The translations under genes were made by a program, and so were the position numbers. A stretch of DNA of 64,000 bases from Luteibacter sp. Sphag1AF (lineage in GTDB: Bacteria > Pseudomonadota > Gammaproteobacteria > Xanthomonadales > Rhodanobacteraceae). Positions 57,701 through 64,000 of the stretch are shown one piece after another. The notes below the pieces were generated by a model. That model worked only from the letters and a program-made list of their open reading frames with translations, did no database searches and was not told where the DNA came from. The stretch spans positions 62,001 through 126,000 of the forward strand of contig NZ_JACHYH010000001.1 in NCBI RefSeq assembly GCF_014192715.1, written 5' to 3'. The first letter of the stretch is position 1; every line of letters begins with the position of its first letter.

Positions 57701-58282
57701 CAGCGCTACCAGCCGCCTAAACCTCGCCGTTCGGACGACGATGAAAACGCCAATCGCTTCCGTCGCGGCCCGGATACACCCTGGACCGTGGCCGGCATGG
57801 TGGTGGGTATGCGCAAGCGTGGCGACAGCGATGCCTTCGTGCAGATCGAAGATTCGACCGGCCTGCTGGAAGTGAGCTTCTTCCGCGAAGTGTTCACCGA
57901 CTCTGCGCACTTGCTGACGCGTGACAACATCATCATCGTGGAGGGAGGCCTGCGCATCGACGACTTCGCCGGTGGCTACCAGTTGCGCGCCCGCAAGGCC
58001 TATTCGCTAAGCGATGCGATGGAACACTACGCGCGCCTACTCCGCCTTCGCGTCAATGGCATCGGTCCCGACTTCGTGCCGCAGCTGCGCCAGGTGCTTG
58101 CCGGCTATCGCGGAGGTCGCACCCCGCTGCTTCTGAGCGGCTACCGCAACGAGGTCGGCCAGGCCGATATCGAACTGGGCGAAGCATGGCGTGTCCGCGC
58201 CTTGCCGGACCTGCTGCGCGTGCTTCGTGGCATGCCAGGCATTCTGGGCGCCGACGTGCGGCTGGTGCGTCCGGCTGACTGA
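54737..58282 (+). CDS. dnaE: DNA polymerase III subunit alpha
   Basis: The 1181-residue replicative polymerase catalytic subunit. An N-terminal PHP domain ([20 protein letters not shown]) is followed by the C-family polymerase core with catalytic Asp in [17 protein letters not shown] and [14 protein letters not shown], then fingers ([45 protein letters not shown]). The C-terminal part holds a tandem HhH, an OB-fold ([27 protein letters not shown]) and the tau-binding tail. The length is normal for DnaE1. The start MSVRYAH at 54737 is the canonical one. Confidence 0.98.
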   Translation: [1181 protein letters not shown]

Positions 58283-58289
58283 TCGCGCA

Positions 58290-58321
58290 GAGAACTCATC
58301 CGCGATGGCGGATGAGTTCTC
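58290..58321 (+). terminator. Long hairpin after dnaE
   Basis: GAGAACTCATCCGC and GCGGATGAGTTCTC form a perfect 14-bp stem with a GATG loop, 7 bp past the dnaE stop. There is no T-run, but the stem is strong. Confidence 0.65.
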
Positions 58322-58399
58322 ATGAAGCGGTGGAATTGAAGCCAGACCGACCACGACGCGCTGATTCAAACGCGACGTGTTCATCCGATGCCCCCTGGT

Positions 58400-59017
58400 T
58401 TACTGAGCGCTCTGCTCGCGCGCAGTGACCGACACTTTGTCCACATAAAGCAGCGACTGCTCGTTGCTGTCCGCGCGCTCGATGCGCACCAGCAGCGACG
58501 CCGGCTGCGGGAACACCGCGCCGTCGAAGCGCTCGATGGCTTCCATCCAGTCGTGACCGACCTCATAGGTGCGCGAAAACAGCGGCAGTTCCTTGTCCGG
58601 ATGAAGCATCGACACGCTGACCTTCAGCTGCGCCGGCAGCGGGCCGGCCACACGCGTGGCCAGCGCCGGCACGTAGTACGGCAGCGTGGCGGCATTGATC
58701 GTGGTGTTGGCCGGAAGCGCCACCACCTGGCTGACCTGATCGCCCTTGCGCGCCAGTACCAGCACTTCGGCGTGATCCACCGTGCCTACCGACGGGTGGC
58801 CACCTTCCACATTCCAGCCCTGCAACGTGCCCGACTCGAATCCTGCGTTCTTCACCCACAGCAGGCAGGTGGCCGGAAAGGTGCCATCGTTGCTGCGCGC
58901 GGCCGGGCACAGCGGCTCAGAGGGAATGGCCACCTGCGCCACACTGGCAGCCGAAGTCAGAACAAGCGCGGCAGCCGCGAGTGCGCGCACGCGGCGCGAG
59001 GATATCCATGTATGCAT
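58400..59017 (-). CDS. Exported hypothetical protein with CBM-like beta-sandwich motif
   Basis: A 205-residue protein with a signal peptide (RALAAAALVLTSAASVAQ). The stretch VKNAGFESGTLQGWNVEGG matches the GFExGxLxGW motif that opens many galactose-binding-like or carbohydrate-binding jelly rolls, and YVDKVSVTA closes such folds. The two Cys in the first 60 residues may pair. Function unknown. GGAG about 9 nt upstream sets the start at 59017 rather than 59032. Confidence 0.7.
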   Translation of the reverse strand: MHTWISSRRVRALAAAALVLTSAASVAQVAIPSEPLCPAARSNDGTFPATCLLWVKNAGFESGTLQGWNVEGGHPSVGTVDHAEVLVLARKGDQVSQVVALPANTTINAATLPYYVPALATRVAGPLPAQLKVSVSMLHPDKELPLFSRTYEVGHDWMEAIERFDGAVFPQPASLLVRIERADSNEQSLLYVDKVSVTAREQSAQ

Positions 59018-59406
59018 TGTTGTTATCTCCATAGGGGTAGAACGTTCACGGGCGGTCGGCCCGACATGCGCCGGCGGCCCCGGTATCACCACTCGCCCCG
59101 GGAGGCCGTGGCGGGAGGACAGGCTGTTGTGAGGCGCGGTGATCCGGGAGGGGTAACCACCGGACGCGCATTCCACCAGAGTCATGCGGCGGCAGGGGCG
59201 CCCCCTACAAAGCACAGGCACTGCTCCGACATTCGTTTCGGGGCGCGCCCCAATTCGCCTGCCCAGACAGGGCCGAATGATCGTGATGGGCCGCGACGTC
59301 TTGCGCTTCAATCACTTAGAATCAAACAACGACACCGTACCCCGGCGCACGCCGACGCCCCGCAGCAGCCGCTATACTGTCGGGTCTTTCCGAACCACCG
59401 TTGCCC
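59018..59406. other. 389-bp divergent gap before accA
   Basis: No credible gene. The gap is GC-rich and contains a 12-bp palindrome GGGGCGCGCCCC (59240-59251) of unknown meaning. A TATACT at 59373-59378, about 30 bp before the accA ATG, could be a -10 box, without a clear -35 partner. Confidence 0.45.
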
Positions 59407-60366
59407 ATGAATCCCAACTTCCTCGATTTCGAACAACCCATTGCAGAGCTGGAAGCGAAGATTGAAGAACTTCGTCACGCCAGTTCCGGACAGGCGTTCA
59501 ACATCGACGAGGAAGTTGGCCGACTGCGCGAAAAGCTGAAGATCAAGACTGCGGAAATCTTCCGCAACCTCACGCCGTGGCAGATCAGCCAGTTGTCGCG
59601 CCATCCGGCGCGGCCGTACACGCCCGACTACATCCAGGCGATGTGCGAGGAATTCCACGAGCTGAAGGGCGACCGCATGTTTGCGGACGACCAGGCCATC
59701 GTGGGCGGCCTGGGTCGCATCAATGGCCGCTCGGTCATGATCATCGGTCACCAGAAGGGCCGCGATACCAAGACCAAGGTCAAGCGCAACTTCGGCATGC
59801 CGCGTCCTGAGGGTTACCGCAAGGCGCTTCGCCTCATGAAGCTGGCCGAGCGTTTCCGCATTCCGCTGTTCACCTTCATCGACACCGCGGGCGCCTGGCC
59901 CGGCATCAACGCCGAAGAGCGCGGCCAGTCCGAAGCCATTGCGCGCAACCTGCTGGAAATGGCCGAGCTGAAGGTGCCCATCATCTGCACCGTCACCGGC
60001 GAAGGCGGCTCGGGCGGCGCACTCGCCATCGGCGTGGGCGATCGCACCAACATGCTGCAGTACTCCACTTACTCAGTCATCACCCCGGAAGGCTGCGCTT
60101 CCATCCTGTGGAAGAGCTCCGACAAGGCCAAGGACGCCGCCGAGGTCATGGGCCTCACGGCACCGCGCCTCCTGGAAAACGGCCTGATCGACAAGATCGT
60201 GCGCGAACCGCTGGGCGGCGCACATCGCAACCCGCAGTCGATGGCCATTCGCCTGAAGGCCGTGCTGCTCAATCAGCTGGACGAACTGGAAGCGCTTCCC
60301 GTCGATACCCTGCTTGAAAAGCGCTACGAGCGCCTGCGCGGCTACGGCGCATTCAGCGAAGGCTGA
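59407..60366 (+). CDS. accA: Acetyl-CoA carboxylase carboxyltransferase subunit alpha
   Basis: A 319-residue subunit that, with AccD, transfers the carboxyl group from biotin to acetyl-CoA to make malonyl-Co[21 protein letters not shown], the [13 protein letters not shown] block, [26 protein letters not shown] and [18 protein letters not shown] are textbook AccA. The start is at 59407. accD is not in this window. Confidence 0.98.
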   Translation: MNPNFLDFEQPIAELEAKIEELRHASSGQAFNIDEEVGRLREKLKIKTAEIFRNLTPWQISQLSRHPARPYTPDYIQAMCEEFHELKGDRMFADDQAIVGGLGRINGRSVMIIGHQKGRDTKTKVKRNFGMPRPEGYRKALRLMKLAERFRIPLFTFIDTAGAWPGINAEERGQSEAIARNLLEMAELKVPIICTVTGEGGSGGALAIGVGDRTNMLQYSTYSVITPEGCASILWKSSDKAKDAAEVMGLTAPRLLENGLIDKIVREPLGGAHRNPQSMAIRLKAVLLNQLDELEALPVDTLLEKRYERLRGYGAFSEG

Positions 60367-60390
60367 TCCGCCAGCGACGTGGAACACGAA

Positions 60391-60418
60391 AGCCCGCCCT
60401 TCAAGGCGGGTTTTTTTT
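60391..60418 (+). terminator. Intrinsic terminator of accA
   Basis: CCCGCC pairs with GGCGGG across a 6-nt loop and is followed by eight T. A clear rho-independent terminator 25 bp after the accA stop. Confidence 0.9.
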
Positions 60419-60430
60419 GGTTCTTCGCGG

Positions 60431-60513
60431 AACGACCTGTCTCACTGTCGACACCTGCGTGGCTACGGGCGCGGCGTGCTCGCCCGGGTCCGCTGGCCGA
60501 TGCACACGGCCAG
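60431..60513 (+). pseudogene. ISL3-type transposase fragment (first)
   Basis: In one frame this reads DLSHCRHLRGYGRGVLARVRWPMHT and then loses similarity. That matches the stretch just before the GINN motif of ISL3-family transposases (recalled pattern ...GILAHCRWPLHTGLLEGINN). Only about 25 codons remain. The segment 60479-60507 is repeated exactly at 61180-61208. Confidence 0.6.
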
Positions 60514-60552
60514 CATGTATGTGCCGAACATTGGTTCGTTCCACAAATACAA

Positions 60553-61062
60553 TCACCGATCCGTCATTCCGATGCTGCGCAGAAATTCATCTGTAACCGC
60601 GCATCCGGACCCGCCAACGTTGACCCATTTCCGCCCACCCGCAACCGAAAGCACTGTCCGGTCAGCTACGACAATATCTACAACCAGCCTGACGTCAAGA
60701 TGATCAAACGGCCGGCCGCATTCGAGATGAATCAGTGAATTAGCAATTAACCAGAGAGAGTGGGCATCTGTAATGGTATGAAGAGGGTCTCCGCGGCGAA
60801 CTCTCTCTACCGTCCCGCGAGCTCGATAAATGGCGTCGAAGCTCGTGTAATAGACACGAGCTTCCACAAAATGTGCAGAAAATTCACGATTTGAAATTCC
60901 AGCCTCAGCATGAGTGGAGAAAATAGCCAGCTCGAAACAGATCGTACAAAACAAGATCCATCTTCCAATCACACGTCCAAAAAATTCAGAAATAAATGTA
61001 CACATAGGCAATATCTCAGCGCGCCTCATCAGCATCCTTGGGTTCCTTACCAAGTCGAGCAT
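60553..61062 (-). CDS. Orphan hypothetical protein in AT-richer patch
   Basis: A 169-residue ORF, AT-richer than everything around it. A hydrophobic segment (VIGRWILFCTICFELAIFSTHAEA) near residues 30-53 looks like a signal peptide if translation starts at 61005 (MCTFISEFFG). Otherwise it is an internal membrane helix. The remainder (YYTSFDAIYRARGTVERVRRGD, then DVRLVVDIVVADRTVLSV) reads like a small alpha/beta domain I cannot place. No ribosome site is convincing. Flanked on both sides by transposase remnants, it was probably acquired. It may be real but could be decaying. Confidence 0.45.
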   Translation of the reverse strand: MLDLVRNPRMLMRRAEILPMCTFISEFFGRVIGRWILFCTICFELAIFSTHAEAGISNREFSAHFVEARVYYTSFDAIYRARGTVERVRRGDPLHTITDAHSLWLIANSLIHLECGRPFDHLDVRLVVDIVVADRTVLSVAGGRKWVNVGGSGCAVTDEFLRSIGMTDR

Positions 61063-61170
61063 TTTGCCTGGAATGGCATGTTGCGATGGTCAGATCGTGC
61101 ATCCTCTGCGAGTTTTTGAGCGACTAGGCCTTCGAGGTCGATGACGCAGGTGCATCGTCATGTCATCGAA

Positions 61171-61328
61171 AGCGGCATCCTCGCCCGGGTCCGCTGGCCG
61201 ATGCACACCGGCCAGTTCGAAGGCATCAATAACCGCATCAAGGTCATGACGCGCATGGCCTGCGGCTACAGGATGTCGCGTACTTCTTAATGAAAATACG
61301 CGCCGCTTTCCCCCGTCATCCGCGATGA
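61171..61328 (+). pseudogene. ISL3-type transposase C-terminus with frameshift
   Basis: It reads GILARVRWPMHTGQFEGINNRIKV, then MTRMACGYR. After a 1-nt shift near 61270 it continues DVAYFLMKIRAAFPRHPR to a TGA at 61326. The EGINNRIKV and YF-KIRAAFP blocks are the conserved C-terminal end of ISL3-family transposases. The catalytic part is missing, so this is dead. No inverted terminal repeat was found. Confidence 0.75.
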
Positions 61329-61401
61329 ACCTTTTTTTGATGCGGATCGTCACGGCAGGCGATGTACCATGGCCGGAAGACTTCTCTCACGGATGGCACC
61401 C

Positions 61402-62145
61402 ATGGCCAGTGAACCGACCCAGAAGCTCGCGGTACTGATCGACGCAGACAATGCGCGCCCTGCCATCGTGGAAGGGCTTCTCGCAGAAATCGCCAAGTAC
61501 GGCACCGCCCACGTCAAGCGGATCTACGGCGACTGGACGGGCAGCCAGCTTGGCGGATGGAAAGCCGCCCTGCTTCGTCACTCCATCCAGCCCATCCAGC
61601 AGTTCGCCTACACGCAGGGCAAGAACGCCACGGACTCGGCGATGATCATCGACGCGATGGATCTGCTTTTCACCGAGCGCTTCGATGGCTTCTGTATTGT
61701 GTCCAGCGACAGTGACTTCACCCGACTGGCTTCGCGCATTCGCGAGTCCGGGCGCATTGTGTATGGCTTTGGCGAAGCGAAAACGCCGGAGCCGTTTCGT
61801 ACGGCGTGCGACAAATTCATCTACACCGAAGTGCTGGTGGGCGATGGCGGCGAAGGCGAAGCCCGGGCGCCGCGCAAGCGCACGGCGAAAGAACTGCGCA
61901 GCGACACGCAGCTGCTGAACCTGCTGCGCAATGCCATTGAAGGCGCGTCCGACGACACGGGCTGGGCCCATCTGGGTGCCATGGGCAGCATCATCAGCAA
62001 GCAGTCGCCGGAGTTCGATGCACGCAACTATGGCTATTCCAAGCTCAGCGGACTGATACACGGGATTGGCTTGTTTGAGACCGAGGAACGGCAGATAGGC
62101 AACGGCAAGCACATTTATGTGCGGCAGGTGCCACGCAAGAAGTAG
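61402..62145 (+). CDS. NYN domain protein with C-terminal LOTUS/OST-HTH domain
   Basis: A 247-residue predicted ribonuclease. The NYN (PIN-like) domain has acidic metal-binding positions in AVLIDADNA, TDSAMIIDAMDLL and CIVSSDSDFTRLA. The C-terminal 75 residues (RSDTQLLNLLRNAI, HLGAMGSIISKQSPEFDARNYGYSKLSGLI) are an OST-HTH/LOTUS winged helix that binds RNA. The RNA target is unknown. ATGs at 61369, 61393 and 61402 are in frame; the last is closest to the conserved start. Confidence 0.88.
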   Translation: MASEPTQKLAVLIDADNARPAIVEGLLAEIAKYGTAHVKRIYGDWTGSQLGGWKAALLRHSIQPIQQFAYTQGKNATDSAMIIDAMDLLFTERFDGFCIVSSDSDFTRLASRIRESGRIVYGFGEAKTPEPFRTACDKFIYTEVLVGDGGEGEARAPRKRTAKELRSDTQLLNLLRNAIEGASDDTGWAHLGAMGSIISKQSPEFDARNYGYSKLSGLIHGIGLFETEERQIGNGKHIYVRQVPRKK

Positions 62146-62190
62146 GAGCGCTGCCCTGGCCTGATCGCGAGCAAGCTCGCCGCGCTCTTG
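62141..62190. repeat. REP-like hairpin region after the NYN gene
   Basis: GTAGGAGCG begins the segment, followed by GCGAGC-AA-GCTCGC (62167-62180) and a CGCGCTC. The parts resemble Pseudomonas-type REP consensus arms and the palindromes at 4432 and 24847. Confidence 0.4.
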
Positions 62191-62252
62191 TCCGAGTGAG
62201 CCCACGAGCGATAGGGTGCTTGCCGGAACCGCCCTCCCGCAAAGAACACGCC

Positions 62253-63542
62253 ATGAAAACCGCCCTCGTCGCTCATCTGAAGGCCGCGCTGACTGCCAGT
62301 TCGCCCGCGCCGCTGCTTGTCGCATTCAGTGGCGGCCCGGACTCAACCGCCCTCCTGCACGCGCTTGCCTCGCTGCCGCGTGGCACAGGCTTGCGTGCCG
62401 TGCATGTCGATCACGGCCTTCAGGCGGCCAGCGGCGCGTGGTCTGCGCACGCCGCACAGATTTGCGCGGGGCTGGACGTTCCGCTGGAAACCGTCCGGGT
62501 GACGGTCGACCTGACCCGCGGGGAAGGCATCGAGTCTGCTGCGCGCCGCGCGCGTTACGGGGCGTTCGCCAGTGTGATGCGACCAGGCGAACGGATCGTG
62601 CTCGCGCACCATCGAGAGGACCAGGTCGAAACCATTCTGCTCAAACTTCTGCGCGGCGCTGGGCCGGATGGACTGAGCGGCATGCGCGCCGAACGCCCCT
62701 TTGGCCTGGGCACTCTCTGGCGCCCGCTGCTCGACCTTCCGCGCACCTCGCTGCTTGCCCACCTTGGCGAAACGGGCCTGCATGCGATCCACGACCCGTC
62801 CAATGACGACGCGCGCCTTGCCCGCAGCTATTTGCGCGCCAGCGTGGTACCCACCCTCACGCGCTACTGGCCGCAGGCGGCCACCAGCCTCACCCACAGC
62901 GCCGGCCTGTGCGCCGACGCTGCCGACTACCTGCGCGGTCAGTGGCTCGACGTGCTGCCCTCGTTGCGCGACGACCACAACACACTGGACGCCGCCGCAT
63001 GGCTCGCCCTGCACCCGGCGCTGCGCGTGCCGCTGCTGGATTACTGGCTGCACGAGGCCGGCCGCTGTGCGCCCACCACTGCGCAGCGACTGGCGCTGGA
63101 GCGCCAGATTCACGAAGCCCGCATCGAACGCCTGCCCTGCGTTGCCTGGGCCGACACCGAAGTGCGCGTATGGCGTGGTCGCCTGTGGGCCATGCCGCGC
63201 CAGCGCGAGGTCGATCCGGACTGGGAAGCCTCCTGGTCCGGCGAACCGCTGGCCTTGCCCGGTGGTGGAACCCTGACCTTGCCGGGCGCGCGACTGCCGC
63301 GTCCTCTCACCGTGCGCGTACGCCGCGGTGGCGAGCGCCTGAAACCGGTGGGGGACCGACACACCCGTGAGCTTCGCGATCTCTTCCAGGGCGGCGCCAT
63401 GCCCCCGTGGCTGCGTCCCCGCTGCCCGCTGATCCACGACGGGGAAACGCTGGTCGCGGTTGCTGGCCGATGGATCTCCGAAGCCGGCGAAAAGCACTTC
63501 GCGACGTCCGCTGCACGCCCCGTCTGGCAGCCTGATGATTGA
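62253..63542 (+). CDS. tilS: tRNA(Ile)-lysidine synthase
   Basis: A 429-residue enzyme that attaches lysine to C34 of tRNA-Ile(CAU), changing its codon from AUG to AUA. The PP-loop ATPase motif FSGGPDSTALLHAL lies near residue 25. VHVDHGLQ, ESAARRARYGAF, HHREDQVETILLKLLRG and the C-terminal TilS domain (RVRRGGERLKP, LRDLFQGGAMPPWLRPRCPLI) complete it. Essential in most bacteria. The start is at 62253 (MKTALVAHL). Confidence 0.96.
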   Translation: MKTALVAHLKAALTASSPAPLLVAFSGGPDSTALLHALASLPRGTGLRAVHVDHGLQAASGAWSAHAAQICAGLDVPLETVRVTVDLTRGEGIESAARRARYGAFASVMRPGERIVLAHHREDQVETILLKLLRGAGPDGLSGMRAERPFGLGTLWRPLLDLPRTSLLAHLGETGLHAIHDPSNDDARLARSYLRASVVPTLTRYWPQAATSLTHSAGLCADAADYLRGQWLDVLPSLRDDHNTLDAAAWLALHPALRVPLLDYWLHEAGRCAPTTAQRLALERQIHEARIERLPCVAWADTEVRVWRGRLWAMPRQREVDPDWEASWSGEPLALPGGGTLTLPGARLPRPLTVRVRRGGERLKPVGDRHTRELRDLFQGGAMPPWLRPRCPLIHDGETLVAVAGRWISEAGEKHFATSAARPVWQPDD

Positions 63543-63574
63543 TTACAGAGCCTGCCTGAGCTAGTTTGTCGCCC

Positions 63575-63835
63575 ATGTCGAAGTCCTCCTCGTCCGCCGT
63601 TCCCGCCTCCTCGATCGCCGAGTTTGAACATTCGCTCGACGAACTCGAGCAGCTCGTGGCGCGCATGGAAGGCGGCGAGCTCAGCCTCGACGAATCCCTG
63701 CAGTCCTTCGAGCGCGGCATTGGCCTTTACCGGCACTGCCAGACAGCGCTGGAACAGGCTGAACTGCGCGTTCGCCTGCTGCTCGACCCTGAAGCTCCCG
63801 AAAGCGCCACGCCCTTTGAGCCCCACAACGATTGA
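63575..63835 (+). CDS. xseB: Exodeoxyribonuclease VII small subunit
   Basis: An 86-residue helical protein: [47 protein letters not shown] is the complete XseB signature. Several XseB chains bind XseA to degrade single-stranded DNA. The following ispA reading frame begins inside its 3' end, the usual xseB-ispA arrangement. Confidence 0.96.
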   Translation: MSKSSSSAVPASSIAEFEHSLDELEQLVARMEGGELSLDESLQSFERGIGLYRHCQTALEQAELRVRLLLDPEAPESATPFEPHND

Positions 63836-64000
63836 TCTTGCTGAACCGCTGAAGGCGCTGATTGCGCGGGCGGATTCCGCCCTTGCGCGCGCGCTTCCGG
63901 GCGACGATGTCCCGCCGACCGAACTGCACCGCGCCATGCGCTATGCCGTGCTTGGCGGCGGCAAGCGCCTGCGACCGCTGCTGGTCTACGCCGCCGCTCA
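63816..64000 (+). CDS. ispA: Farnesyl diphosphate synthase (5' part)
   Basis: The first 61 or so residues of a polyprenyl synthase, cut by the window end. [24 protein letters not shown] is the diagnostic N-terminal isopentenyl-diphosphate binding block. The frame has no ATG; the likely start is the TTG at 63816 ([15 protein letters not shown]), overlapping xseB by 20 bp. Makes FPP for undecaprenyl and quinone synthesis. Confidence 0.88.
   Translation, partial: MSPTTIDLAEPLKALIARADSALARALPGDDVPPTELHRAMRYAVLGGGKRLRPLLVYAAA

Larger units (their letters stand above)
60419..61401. other. Foreign patch between accA and the NYN gene
   Basis: About 1 kb without a core gene: two transposase remnants (60431-60513, 61171-61328) sharing a 29-bp exact repeat, with an AT-richer interval between them carrying the orphan ORF 60553-61062. 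No tRNA or attachment site is visible at the edges. Confidence 0.65.

Noticed and set aside
56597-57910. 437-codon minus-strand ORF opposite dnaE
   Set aside because: Shadow frame inside an unmistakable DNA polymerase gene.

Overview
The window is high-GC chromosomal DNA, almost wall-to-wall coding, with short overlaps and many ATGA start/stop junctions. The gene set fits a gammaproteobacterium of the order Xanthomonadales, probably family Rhodanobacteraceae (Luteibacter/Dyella-like). Supporting features are a heme oxygenase/bacteriophytochrome pair of the kinase-less Xanthomonas type, a bacterial arginyl-transferase, a DUF3619/DUF3106 sigma-factor cassette, three-subunit transhydrogenase and YjbQ. 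The family-level call is inference from gene content; no 16S or tRNA gene is present.

Layout. 1-4.4 kb: 3' end of uvrA, a thioesterase, a DUF4139 exported protein followed by a decayed copy of its own C-terminus, and an enoyl-CoA isomerase. 4.4-7.7 kb (minus strand): YaeQ and a c-di-GMP phosphodiesterase pair (HD-GYP then EAL). 7.8-12.8 kb: msrA, hutU, and the alkylation-repair pair Ada/AlkA and Ogt. 12.8-17.8 kb: a nucleotide pyrophosphatase lipoprotein, a DUF2007-like protein, heme oxygenase, bacteriophytochrome and arginyl-transferase. 17.8-21.8 kb: YjbQ, pdxH, a glycerate-kinase-like protein, an orphan 385-residue basic protein and an SDR. 21.8-24.8 kb: aroK-aroB, a WGR-like protein and hemE. 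24.9-33.2 kb (all minus): a lipoprotein, PBP1B, an SDR, a TPR membrane protein, an FMN glutamate-synthase-like protein and purT. 33.4-36 kb: a transglutaminase-like protein, then an SPFH protein and a 59-residue ribbon-helix-helix regulator behind a perfect palindrome. 36-44 kb: DUF423, Sco1 and PCuAC copper-handling proteins, acylphosphatase, a TlpA thioredoxin, a YihY protein, wrbA, DUF2069, an AidB-like acyl-CoA dehydrogenase and a one-domain asparaginase. 42.9-46.3 kb: two secreted proteases (S8 and M4). 46.6-52.4 kb: sufT and the pnt transhydrogenase genes, which are split by a plus-strand sigma/DUF3619/DUF3106 cassette. 52.5-60.4 kb: nitroreductase, 5'-3' exonuclease, Nudix hydrolase, dnaE, an exported protein and accA. 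60.4-61.4 kb: the only clearly foreign patch, two ISL3-type transposase remnants around an AT-richer stretch with an orphan ORF. 61.4-64 kb: NYN/LOTUS protein, tilS, xseB and the start of ispA.

Most of the window is housekeeping: DNA repair and replication, cofactor and aromatic biosynthesis, cell wall, redox and copper. No CRISPR array, prophage, intact insertion sequence or known defence system is visible. The stretches most worth a second look are the SPFH/RHH operon with its operator, the 60.4-61.4 kb patch, the DUF4139 tail remnant, the orphan basic protein at 19.8 kb, the unusual junction between the HD-GYP and EAL genes, and the palindrome upstream of the M4 protease.
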